This document shows, one piece after another, positions 56,568-64,000 of a stretch of 64,000 nt of DNA. The position numbers and the translations under genes are program-made. How positions within the stretch are numbered: position 1 is the stretch's first letter; the number at the start of each line of letters is the position of its first letter. Origin of the DNA: Sphingomonas mucosissima (GTDB lineage Bacteria > Pseudomonadota > Alphaproteobacteria > Sphingomonadales > Sphingomonadaceae); contig NZ_NBBJ01000001.1 in assembly GCF_002197665.1 (NCBI RefSeq), forward strand, positions 868,001 to 932,000, given 5' to 3'. The notes under the pieces are model-generated. The model had not been told where the DNA came from. It saw nothing but the letters and a program-made list of their open reading frames with translations, and did no database searches.

Positions 56568-58397
56568 TCAGACCCGTTGCGCGCTGACCCAGCGATCCAC
56601 CACCTTCGCCAAAACGCCCAGCGGCATGCCGCCGGCCTGCACCACGGTGTCGTTGAAGCCACGAACATCAAAGCGGCTGCCCAGCCGCGTCTTGGCGTCT
56701 TCGCGCAGGCGGTTGATCTCGTTATGCCCGGTCTTGTAGCCGAGCGCCTGACCGGGCCAGATGCAATAGCGATTGATCTCCGATCGGGCGCGGCTTTCGG
56801 TGTAGCCGGTGGCCGCCATCAGCCAGCGCACCGCCTGATCCACCGTCCAGCGCTTGTGATGGAGCCCGGTATCCACCACCAGCCGCGCGGCGCGGAAGTT
56901 CATGGATTGCAGATAGCCGATGCGGCCGAGCGGATCGTCTTCGTAATAGCCGAGTTCCGCCCCGATTTGTTCGGCGTACAAGCCCCATCCTTCGGAATAG
57001 GCGTTGAAGCCGAGGAGCGTGCGCACCAGCGGCAGATCGAACGTATATTCGCCTTGCCAGATGTGGCCGGGAATACCTTCGTGGAACGTCAGCGTCGCCA
57101 ACTCGAACCGGGGCCAGTTCGCGGTATCGCGCAGGTTGATGTAATAGATGCCGGGGGTGGAGCCATCCAAGGCACCCGGTCCCGCATAGCCATTTGGCGC
57201 GCCGTTCTGGATCGCTGGCGGCACGCGCTTGATCACCAGATTGCCGCGCACCAGCTTGCCGAATGCTTGCGGCAGCCGCGGGCGCAGGCGCGCTACCACG
57301 CTGTTGAGATATTCGAGCAGCTCGGCACGCCCGGCATCAGTGTTGGCAAACAGCAGGTCGGGGCGCTTGCCGAGCTGCGCCAGCCGCTCGCCCGGTGTAC
57401 CTGCGCTCAGGCCTTGCGCTCGCAGCAAAGGATCGAGCTCTGCCGCATAGGCACGGCATTGCTCGAGCCCGGAGTTGTGGATTTCATCCGGCGTCCGCTT
57501 GGTCGTGGTGCTTGCCTCGGCCAGCCAAGCGTACCGTTCCGCCGCGTCGGGCATTGTCCACATGCCGCCTTGTTCGGGCGCGCGGGGACGGAGCGCCGCC
57601 AACGCATCGGCCTGCGCGACAAGCGCGGGCGTGATGCTCTTGTCGACGATGGCAGTGGCGCGCGCGTGCCAGTCTCCGCTCAGCCCAGCCGCTTTCACCT
57701 TTTGCGCAAAGGTGTGGATCATGCCCTGATCATCCGCCGGCTGCGCTGCACCGGCGCGCAATTGCGCAACCGTTATCTCGTTGAACGGTGCCGGAAGCAG
57801 CACTCCAGCTGCCGCGTCAGCCCGAACGCGTTCGGTCTCGTCACGCAGCTGTTTTGCATAAGCGTTCAACCTTGCGAGATACGCCTCTGCATCGGCGCGG
57901 CTCGCCACCTGGTGTTTGTTCTCGAGAAGGTCGGGCGTGTCGACAAAGGCGCCATTCCCCTGCGTCACGACATAAGGCGTCGAGCGATAATTGTTGTTCG
58001 ACAGGAACGCCATGTCGCCGACGGGCATGCGCCGCCAACCCTCGACGCCAATCTGGTGCGCCGCCACCACTGTTTCGACATGGACCGCAACGGCCGGAGA
58101 TAGCGCCGTCTGGTCGATACGGGTGAGTTCGGCCAGCCGCCGTGTCGCGGCGGCGCGCCGTGCTGCCTCGGCAGCAGCGCTCCGATCGGTCAGCTGCGCC
58201 TTGAGCCCTGTGCGTTTTCCCTCATCCAACCCGAGGTAGGCGGCGCCTTCCGGATACTCCTTCAGCAGCGCCTCGGCGTGTTGTTGTAGCAGGGCCAGCG
58301 CCTTGCTGTCCGCACTGGTGGCAGCGCGCACCGGGAGCACGGTAGTGGCGGCAACGGCCGCGGTGCCGGCGAGAAAATCACGGCGAGCAAGGGTCAT
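56568..58397 (-). CDS. DUF885 family exported hydrolase (peptidase-like)
   Basis: 609 residues from ATG 58397. The N-terminus has a twin-arginine type signal (ARRDFLAGTAAVAATT). The core holds TFHEGIPGHIWQ (about 424), an HExxH-like zinc motif (HEGxPGH), and a later YSEGWGLYAEQIG. DUF885 proteins are alpha-helical carboxypeptidase-like metalloenzymes. Location in the island suggests a coincidental or linked hydrolysis of peptide or amide bonds. A TTG at 58409 is a less likely start. Confidence 0.88.
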   Translation of the reverse strand: MTLARRDFLAGTAAVAATTVLPVRAATSADSKALALLQQHAEALLKEYPEGAAYLGLDEGKRTGLKAQLTDRSAAAEAARRAAATRRLAELTRIDQTALSPAVAVHVETVVAAHQIGVEGWRRMPVGDMAFLSNNNYRSTPYVVTQGNGAFVDTPDLLENKHQVASRADAEAYLARLNAYAKQLRDETERVRADAAAGVLLPAPFNEITVAQLRAGAAQPADDQGMIHTFAQKVKAAGLSGDWHARATAIVDKSITPALVAQADALAALRPRAPEQGGMWTMPDAAERYAWLAEASTTTKRTPDEIHNSGLEQCRAYAAELDPLLRAQGLSAGTPGERLAQLGKRPDLLFANTDAGRAELLEYLNSVVARLRPRLPQAFGKLVRGNLVIKRVPPAIQNGAPNGYAGPGALDGSTPGIYYINLRDTANWPRFELATLTFHEGIPGHIWQGEYTFDLPLVRTLLGFNAYSEGWGLYAEQIGAELGYYEDDPLGRIGYLQSMNFRAARLVVDTGLHHKRWTVDQAVRWLMAATGYTESRARSEINRYCIWPGQALGYKTGHNEINRLREDAKTRLGSRFDVRGFNDTVVQAGGMPLGVLAKVVDRWVSAQRV

Positions 58398-58481
58398 AAA
58401 CAGGTCCAAACAGAAGGGGTAGTGACGAGCGCAGCAGAGTGATGCCCGGAATATGCCCTGCGCAACTGCAGGCTGGCCAGA

Positions 58482-59369
58482 TCAGTCCCTCGGTCGACGC
58501 TGTCGGATCAACCCTTCCTGCGCGACGCTCGCGACGAGCCGTCCGTCCTGGGTGAAGATCTTGCCGTGGTTCATGCCGCGCGCGTGACCGGCCCACGGGC
58601 TGTGAGTGGCATAAAGCAGCCATTCGTCCGCGCGGAACGGTTCGTGCAGCCAGATGGAGTGGTCGAGGCTCGCGCTTTGAAAGCCGGGCGTCGTCCAGTT
58701 GACACCGTGCGGCAGCATGCACGTGCCCAGCAGGGCCATGTCAGACGCGTAGGACAGGATCGCGCGGTGCATGGCCGCGTCATCACCGATCGGTGCAACA
58801 ACACGGAACCAGCTGTGCTGGATCGGATCAGTTGGGGTGGGATTGAACCACTTGCGGGGATAAACCGGCCGGATCTCGATCGGGCGCGGCCGCGTGACCA
58901 TGCGGCGCTGCCGTTCCGGCAAATGGACCGCGTCCTTGGCGCGCAGCTCAGCCTCGGTCGGTAGCGATTCCGGCGCCGGCACGTCGGGCATCTGATCCTG
59001 GTGGTGGAAGCCCTCCTCCGGCGTCTGCAGCGAGCAAGCGAGATTTAGGATCGGCGCGCCTCGTTGCATTGCGATCACCCGGCGGGTGGCGAAGCTGCGC
59101 CCTTCGAAGTCGCGCACCACGCGGTAGATGATGGGAAAATCCTCGTCTCCCGGCCGCATGAAATAGGCGTGAAGCGAATGGGCGATCTTCGGTTCGTCGG
59201 TGGAGCGCTGGGCGGCCTGTAGCGCTTGCGCGATCACCTGCCCGCCGAATACGCGGCCGACACCACCCTTTGAACGGCGCCCGCGGTACAGATCGGTGTC
59301 GATTTCTTCCACGTCCAGGAGATCGACGAGATCAGCGGCAAGGGCTTCGGGGCTGGGTGTGTCGGTCAT
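58482..59369 (-). CDS. tesB: acyl-CoA thioesterase II
   Basis: 295 residues. Two hot-dog domains: the first has GGVGRVFGGQVIAQALQAAQ and SLHAYFMRPGD, the second SLDHSIWLHEPFRADEWLLYATHSPWA and GRGMNHGKIFTQDGRLVASVAQEGLIR. The catalytic residues D (near 205), T/S and Q fit TesB. It releases CoA from a broad range of acyl-CoAs. Separate from the ACAD gene upstream by a terminator hairpin. Confidence 0.92.
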   Translation of the reverse strand: MTDTPSPEALAADLVDLLDVEEIDTDLYRGRRSKGGVGRVFGGQVIAQALQAAQRSTDEPKIAHSLHAYFMRPGDEDFPIIYRVVRDFEGRSFATRRVIAMQRGAPILNLACSLQTPEEGFHHQDQMPDVPAPESLPTEAELRAKDAVHLPERQRRMVTRPRPIEIRPVYPRKWFNPTPTDPIQHSWFRVVAPIGDDAAMHRAILSYASDMALLGTCMLPHGVNWTTPGFQSASLDHSIWLHEPFRADEWLLYATHSPWAGHARGMNHGKIFTQDGRLVASVAQEGLIRQRRPRD

Positions 59370-59425
59370 TGGTGCTCCCGCGCCAGCGGCAACCCACGGG
59401 CGCTCGCGATGCGCTGTAAATAGGT

Positions 59426-59450
59426 GCGCCCCTGCGGTTGGCAGGGGCGC
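59426..59450 (-). terminator. hairpin terminator after the acyl-CoA dehydrogenase operon
   Basis: GCGCCCCTG and CAGGGGCGC form a perfect 9-bp stem with a 7-base loop, 10 bases past the stop at 59460. Following bases on the minus strand (ACCTATTTAC) are only moderately T-rich. Confidence 0.6.
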
Positions 59451-59459
59451 GATATGAGG

Positions 59460-60590
59460 TCAGTAACCGGCCGCGCGTGCGAGACGATCGGCATGGAAGT
59501 TCGCGTCGCCGAACAGCTCGGCGAGCACGCGCTGACGCTTCATGTAGAAGCCGATGTCATATTCGTCGGTCATGCCGATGCCGCCGTGCATCTGGATGCC
59601 TTCCTGCACGCTGAGCATCGTCGCGAGCCCGGTCATCGCCTTCGCGACCGAGACCGCGGTATCCGCCTTCTCGTCACTGGCGTCGAGCAGCTGCTGCGCC
59701 TTCAGCACGGCCGCGCGCGCCACTTCCATTTCGCTGTAAAGGTGCGATGCGCGGTGCTGCAGCGCCTGGAAGGTGCCGATCAGCGTACCGAACTGCTTGC
59801 GCTCCTTGAGGTAATTGACGGTCATATCCATCGCGCCGGTGCCAACCCCGAGCATCTCGGCGGCGGCGCCCGCCTGGCTGGCGCGGAGCAGGCGGGCGAG
59901 GGGGGTGCGGCCCGCGTCGACCTCACCGATCACCGCATCGGCATCGACCTCGACGCCGTCGAACTCGATACGGGCAGCAAGGCTGGCGTCGGTCAGGCGC
60001 TCAGCAGTGGCAGTCATGCCCGCGGCATCCTTGGGCACGGCAAACAGCGTGACGCCGTTCTCGTCGTCCGCCGAGCCCGCCGTGCGGGCGGCAACGATGA
60101 GGACGTCCGCGACATGGCCGTGCTGGACGAACTGCTTGGCGCCAGTGAGCTTAAAGCCGTTGCCGGCGCGCTCGGCTTTCATGCCGACGCTGTTGCGGAA
60201 CTTGGCGCCCTCATCGATCGCGAGCGCAGCGACGGTTTCGCCGGCGACGATGCCGGGGAACCAGCGCTCCGCATGCGGCGTGCCCTTCATCGCCTCAACC
60301 GCGGCGACGGCGGTCTGCAGGAATGGCGATGGGGAAAGGTTGCGGCCGATTTCCTCCAGCACGATCCCGGCTTCGACATGGCCGAGGCCGAGCCCGCCCT
60401 GATCTTCGCCAATCAGTATGCCGGTGAAGCCCATGTCGGCGAACTGCTTCCACAGGTCGCGTGAGAAGCCGGTCTGGTCCTTGTCATCGCGCAGCTTGCG
60501 CATGTGGCTGACAGGGGCGGCGTCGGCGACGAAATCGCGCGCGGTATCGCGCAGCATGGTCTGATCTTCGTTCAGGAAAAGAGGCATCAT
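59460..60590 (-). CDS. acyl-CoA dehydrogenase, second subunit of a pair
   Basis: 376 residues. DLWKQFADMGFTGILIGEDQGGLG, GAMDMTVNYLKERKQFGTLIGTFQALQHRAS and QMHGGIGMTDEYDIGFYMKRQRVL. The diverged N-terminal half again matches the accessory-type subunit. It is 135 bases after the larger ACAD gene, across two hairpins. Two ATGs (60590 and 60587) are possible starts. Confidence 0.9.
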   Translation of the reverse strand: MMPLFLNEDQTMLRDTARDFVADAAPVSHMRKLRDDKDQTGFSRDLWKQFADMGFTGILIGEDQGGLGLGHVEAGIVLEEIGRNLSPSPFLQTAVAAVEAMKGTPHAERWFPGIVAGETVAALAIDEGAKFRNSVGMKAERAGNGFKLTGAKQFVQHGHVADVLIVAARTAGSADDENGVTLFAVPKDAAGMTATAERLTDASLAARIEFDGVEVDADAVIGEVDAGRTPLARLLRASQAGAAAEMLGVGTGAMDMTVNYLKERKQFGTLIGTFQALQHRASHLYSEMEVARAAVLKAQQLLDASDEKADTAVSVAKAMTGLATMLSVQEGIQMHGGIGMTDEYDIGFYMKRQRVLAELFGDANFHADRLARAAGY

Positions 60591-60633
60591 TGGTCCCTTT
60601 TACGCCCCGGCACGGGTTCGCGCCGGAGGAGGT

Positions 60634-60675
60634 GGGAAGGGGCGGCTGGCGCCTACGGCCGGGCCGCCCCTTCCC
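60634..60675. repeat. 13-bp perfect stem between ACAD genes
   Basis: GGGAAGGGGCGGC and GCCGCCCCTTCCC around a 16-base loop. No T-tract; same place as the 43644 hairpin in the other ACAD pair. Confidence 0.6.
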
Positions 60676-60696
60676 TTAGATGGTCTGGTGAGCGTG

Positions 60697-60716
60697 CCCT
60701 CCCCGTGTGGGGAGGG
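60697..60716. repeat. 8-bp hairpin next to the ACAD stop
   Basis: CCCTCCCC-gtgt-GGGGAGGG, perfect, 10 bases past the stop of the larger ACAD gene on the minus strand. Confidence 0.55.
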
Positions 60717-60725
60717 GCGACCCGA

Positions 60726-61910
60726 TCACGCGCCCGGAAGCTCCAGGATGCGCTTCGAGATGATGTTGAGCTGCACCTCGCTGGTGCCGCCTTCGATCGA
60801 GTTCGCTTTGGTCCGCAGCCAGTCGCGTGCCGGCGCGCCGCCGCGCGACCGCTCGCTCTCCCACTCCAGATTGTCCGACCCGCCCGAGGCCATCAGCAGT
60901 TCGTGGCGAGCCTTGTTCAGCTCCGTGCCATAGTATTTCATCATCGACGGTTGGGCGGGGTGCGCACGGCCGGCCTTCAACTCGTCAATGAAGCGTTCGG
61001 ACTGGGCCGCGAACGCCTTTGAGCGAACCTCGAATTCCGCGATCTTGGCGCGGAGAAGCGGATCAGCGAGGCGGCCGTCATGGTCGAGGCCGATGGTGGC
61101 GATGGCGCCCTCGATCAGCGGGTTCTTGCCGCCGCCGCCAAGGCCCATGTTCGAGATCATCTCACGCTCATGGCCGAGCAGGTACTTGGCGACGTCCCAG
61201 CCCTTGTTGAGCTCACCGACGAGGTTTTCTTTCGGCACCTTCACATTATCGAAGAACGTTTCGCAGAACGGCGAATAACCGCTGATCAACAGGATCGGCT
61301 TGGTCGAGACGCCCGGCGTCTGCATGTCGAACAGGACGAAGCTGATGCCATTGTGTTTGTTCGTCTTATCGGTGCGCACGAGGCAGAAGATCCAGTCCGC
61401 GTAGTTCGCGTAGCTGGTCCAAACCTTTTGGCCGTTGATCAGGAAGTGATCGCCCTTGTCCTCGGCCGAAGTGGCGAGGCTGGCAAGATCAGAGCCGGCG
61501 TTCGGCTCCGAATAGCCTTGGCACCAGCGGATCTCGCCGCGTGCGATCTTGGGCAGATGATCCTTCTTCTGCTCCTCGGTGCCGTATTTCAGCAGCGCCG
61601 GCCCGAGCATCGAGATGCCGAACGAGGAGAGCGGGTTGCGGCACCGCAGCTTCGCCATTTCCTCACGCAGGATCTTGGTTTCGGCCGCCGAGAGCCCGCC
61701 GCCGCCATATTCCTTGGGCCAATCGGGCACGGTCCAGCCCTTGGCGCCCATGGCGTCCATCCACTGCTTCTGCGCCGGGGTCATAGCGCTCTGGTCGCGG
61801 CCACCCCAGACGCTGTCTTTTTCGCTGCGGATCGGCTCGCGCATCTCGGGCGGGCAATTCGCCTCGAGCCACGCGCGCGTCTCGGCGCGGAACTGATCAA
61901 GATCGGTCAT
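60726..61910 (-). CDS. acyl-CoA dehydrogenase, first subunit of a pair
   Basis: 394 residues. GWTVPDWPKEYGGGG, RWCQGYSEPNAGSDLASL, KVWTSYANYADWIFCLVRTD and the end NSIEGGTSEVQLNIISKRIL. It is closely similar in layout to the enzyme at 42387. The start ATG overlaps the VOC stop by 4 bases (ATGA). The pair 60726/59460 is the second heteromeric ACAD of the window. Confidence 0.92.
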   Translation of the reverse strand: MTDLDQFRAETRAWLEANCPPEMREPIRSEKDSVWGGRDQSAMTPAQKQWMDAMGAKGWTVPDWPKEYGGGGLSAAETKILREEMAKLRCRNPLSSFGISMLGPALLKYGTEEQKKDHLPKIARGEIRWCQGYSEPNAGSDLASLATSAEDKGDHFLINGQKVWTSYANYADWIFCLVRTDKTNKHNGISFVLFDMQTPGVSTKPILLISGYSPFCETFFDNVKVPKENLVGELNKGWDVAKYLLGHEREMISNMGLGGGGKNPLIEGAIATIGLDHDGRLADPLLRAKIAEFEVRSKAFAAQSERFIDELKAGRAHPAQPSMMKYYGTELNKARHELLMASGGSDNLEWESERSRGGAPARDWLRTKANSIEGGTSEVQLNIISKRILELPGA

Positions 61911-62311
61911 TCGCTTGCTCCTTCGCGGGTATTCTCGCGCAGATATTGGATGAGTTCGATGGTGTGGCCTTCCGGATCATCGAGGAAGGCGATGCGCATG
62001 CCGGGGAGATCCTCCGGCGGGCGAACGGATGTGGCGCCGGCGGCGATCGCGCGATCCCAGGCGGCCTGGATGTCGCGGGTCGAGAGGCCGAGCGGCCCGT
62101 GATTGTCCCCGCGCACGAGGGCGCGGTCATCGGTGTGATGATAGAGGACGAGGGTGAAGGAATCGTCGGCAAGGCCGATCAGCACCTCCTCCAGGCCCGG
62201 TAGCGCGATCCGCCTGCGTTCCGTGAAGCCGAATGCCTCACCGTAGAAGGCGAGGGCGCGCGGCAGATCCTCCACGACGAACTTGGTGAAGAGGATGCGT
62301 CCGACGGTCAT
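61907..62311 (-). CDS. VOC family protein
   Basis: 134 residues: FTKFVVEDLPRALAFYGEAFG (metal-ligand strand), DSFTLVLYHH and IAFLDDPEGHTIELIQYL (glutamate ligand). It is a glyoxalase/dioxygenase-fold protein of unknown substrate. Coupled to genes on both sides: its start overlaps the amidase stop and its stop overlaps the ACAD start (ATGA both). This suggests a direct role in the acyl-CoA pathway, such as an epimerase or lyase. Confidence 0.88.
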   Translation of the reverse strand: MTVGRILFTKFVVEDLPRALAFYGEAFGFTERRRIALPGLEEVLIGLADDSFTLVLYHHTDDRALVRGDNHGPLGLSTRDIQAAWDRAIAAGATSVRPPEDLPGMRIAFLDDPEGHTIELIQYLRENTREGASE

Positions 62312-63630
62312 TGCGCGCCTCCCGCAGCATCGTGGATGTCTCGGGCCGCCGCAATGGCGGTGCGATCGGCGTAGAGGTCGGCGATCACCTGCACGCCGAT
62401 CGGCAGCCCGTCCGCGTCCTTGCCGATCGGCACGCTGGTGGCTGGCAGCATCGGGAAGGTGGCAAGGCCGGGAAAGGCGAACTGGTGGAAGAACTGCGTA
62501 TCCTCGCCGTCGATCGAGAGGCGGCGGGTGGCGAGCGGGGTGAGATCGTGCGGGAAGGCCGTCATGCCGACAGTGGGCGCGATTACGGCATCATAGGTTT
62601 CGAACAGGCGACGCCACTGGCGCTGGTTGCGCGCCTGTTCGTCATGGAGGTGAAGCCAGGGTTCGAGCTCGGGCGCGGGCTCCCCTTCCGGCCGAGGTGC
62701 ACGGCGCGACATGGCGACGTTGAGCATCTTCCAATAGCCGGCGTGCTGGCGTTCGAGATCGGGGAGGAGATCGTTGCTGGTGTCCACGATGGCGCCGGTT
62801 TCCCGCAAGGTCGCGGCGACCCGTTCGAGTGCATCGACGATCGACTGCTGTACCCGTGCCATCGGATGGGTGGTGAGGAGCAGGAAGCGCCAGTTGCTGC
62901 CGTGGCGGCGTGCCGGGGCGAGCGGGTGGTCGGCGACGATGCCGAGTGCGGTTTCGAGATCGTCAGCGTCGCGCGCCATCGGGCCGAGCACCGACAGAAC
63001 GGTGCGCGCGCCATCCGTGCCGGGCATGTAATGGCCCTCGGTGGGGATGACGCCCCAGGTGGTCTTGTGCCCCCACACGCCATTGAAGGCGGCGGGAACG
63101 CGGATCGAACCGCCGATGTCGGAGCCGAATTCGAGCGGGACCATGCCGGCGGCAAGCGCCACGGCCGAGCCGCCGGAGGAGCCGCCCGCGACCCGATCCG
63201 GCTTCACGGCATTGTTGGTGCGGCCATAGACCGGATTGTCGGACTGGAGATCAGACAAAGCGGGGGGCACGTTGGTCTTGCCCAGGATGATCGCGCCGGC
63301 CGCCTTCAGGCGTTGAACGGTGACGGCATCTTCCGCAGCGGTGAAATCGCGATGCTCGGCAAAGCCGAAGGTCGTCGGCAGGCCGGCGACGTCATAGCTT
63401 TCCTTGATCGTCATCGGCACGCCGAGCAGCGGGCCGTCGAAGCCATCAGCGATACGCGCGTCGAGCTCGGCAGCAGCGGCACGGGCGCGGTCGAAATCAC
63501 GCACCACGACGGCGTTGAGCGCACCGTCGCGTTCCTCGATGCGGGCGATCGCCGCCTCAGTCTCCGCTAGCGCCGTGGTGGCGCCGGAGCGGACCGCGGC
63601 GGCGGTTTGAAGAGCGGTGCGTTCAGTCAT
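62308..63630 (-). CDS. amidase signature family enzyme
   Basis: 440 residues from ATG 63630. The Ser-cisSer-Lys triad can be seen: K in PMTIKESYD (about 84), GRTNNAVKPDRVAGGSSGGSA (about 155) and the nucleophile S in DIGGSIRVPAAFNG (about 180). It hydrolyses an amide or releases ammonia. In a lipid catabolic run it may cut an N-acyl amide substrate before or after CoA activation. ATGA overlap with the VOC gene. Confidence 0.9.
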   Translation of the reverse strand: MTERTALQTAAAVRSGATTALAETEAAIARIEERDGALNAVVVRDFDRARAAAAELDARIADGFDGPLLGVPMTIKESYDVAGLPTTFGFAEHRDFTAAEDAVTVQRLKAAGAIILGKTNVPPALSDLQSDNPVYGRTNNAVKPDRVAGGSSGGSAVALAAGMVPLEFGSDIGGSIRVPAAFNGVWGHKTTWGVIPTEGHYMPGTDGARTVLSVLGPMARDADDLETALGIVADHPLAPARRHGSNWRFLLLTTHPMARVQQSIVDALERVAATLRETGAIVDTSNDLLPDLERQHAGYWKMLNVAMSRRAPRPEGEPAPELEPWLHLHDEQARNQRQWRRLFETYDAVIAPTVGMTAFPHDLTPLATRRLSIDGEDTQFFHQFAFPGLATFPMLPATSVPIGKDADGLPIGVQVIADLYADRTAIAAARDIHDAAGGAQ

Positions 63631-63735
63631 CGGCGCGTGCTCCTGTGCCCGCCTGCCCGGCACGCGTGGCCACGCCGTTCCCTGTGGAAGAGAGGCGGTG
63701 CGACGCAGCGGCGGGCAGGGTGGGGCACGATACGG

Positions 63736-64000
63736 TCACTTCAGCGCGGCGCCCGTCTCGGCCGCGGACTTCAGGCTTTCGGCGACCTTGAAGCCATGCT
63801 TTTCAAGGCCGTCGACGATCTTCTTCAGGCCGACTTCATTCTGCGCCCAGAACATCGGGCCGCCGCGGTAGACCGGCCAGCCATAGCCCATGATCCAGAC
63901 GACATCCACGTCGCTGGCGCGCTGCGCCTTGCCCTCCTCGAGGATCAGCGCACCTTCGTTGACCATCGGGTAGAGCGTGCGTTCGACGATCTCCTGATCG
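63736..64000 (-). CDS. 3-hydroxyacyl-CoA dehydrogenase, C-terminal end (cut by the window)
   Basis: 88 codons visible, continuing past the right edge. [43 protein letters not shown] and a helical end [13 protein letters not shown] match the C-terminal domain of FadB/FadJ-like 3-hydroxyacyl-CoA dehydrogenases. It would complete beta-oxidation after the ACADs. The gene probably heads the minus-strand operon to 59460. No stop-codon disruption is seen. Confidence 0.88.
   Translation of the reverse strand, partial: DQEIVERTLYPMVNEGALILEEGKAQRASDVDVVWIMGYGWPVYRGGPMFWAQNEVGLKKIVDGLEKHGFKVAESLKSAAETGAALK

Overview
The window is a GC-rich chromosomal segment whose gene content and protein sequences point to a sphingomonad alphaproteobacterium (Sphingomonas or a close relative). 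The main clues are the single-gene ThiS-ThiG fusion, the aroQ-accB-accC and rsmI/yraN/gshB neighbourhoods, a large TonB-dependent receptor next to a spinster-type MFS transporter, and many acyl-CoA dehydrogenases. I cannot name a species. There is one tRNA (Pro, CGG) and no rRNA, CRISPR array, integrase or insertion sequence.

Layout. 0-2.9 kb (minus strand): the edge of a surface-polysaccharide type locus, with a truncated GT4 glycosyltransferase and a protein of unknown function carrying three GW-type modules. 3-4.3 kb: tRNA-Pro and a CsgG-like periplasmic protein. 4.5-8.3 kb (plus): lepA, then a lipoprotein, a glycine-rich membrane protein and a small three-helix membrane protein; the last two are translationally coupled and look like a possible membrane toxin with its immunity protein. 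8.4-16.2 kb (minus): an unknown HTH protein, purL, a phospholipase D family enzyme coupled to an ArsC-like protein, and accC-accB-aroQ. 16.3-19.5 kb: thiSG, then dedA, gshB and yraN on the minus strand. 19.7-28.7 kb: a small ORF with a GAF-GGDEF diguanylate cyclase, the divergent rsmI/lpoA-like pair, a DUF47-Pit phosphate transporter, a PHA-granule-type protein with a VOC protein, lnt, and metK preceded by a strong palindrome. 28.8-37.6 kb: a TIGR00266 protein, a DUF5694 protein, argD-argF-hslO, dcd, an OmpR/EnvZ-type two-component system and a five-loop EF-hand protein.

37.7-64 kb is a long acyl-CoA catabolic island. It holds an acyl-CoA ligase with a thioesterase, three SDR enzymes, a TetA-like MFS exporter, two pairs of adjacent acyl-CoA dehydrogenases, a TonB receptor and MFS carrier for uptake, a double-domain TetR regulator, and an ACAD11-like dehydrogenase with a zinc alcohol dehydrogenase and an aminoglycoside-phosphotransferase-fold kinase. 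It ends with a DUF885 hydrolase, TesB, a VOC protein, an amidase and the end of a 3-hydroxyacyl-CoA dehydrogenase. The genes together suggest uptake, CoA activation, dehydrogenation and side-chain shortening of a lipid-like or terpenoid/steroid-like substrate. The most interesting part is the split ACAD11-plus-kinase set, which in known systems handles 4-hydroxyacyl-CoAs through a phosphorylated intermediate.

Many start codons below were moved inward from the longest open frame using ribosome-binding sites, gene overlaps and family N-termini. Function calls come from motif recognition alone; no database search was run.
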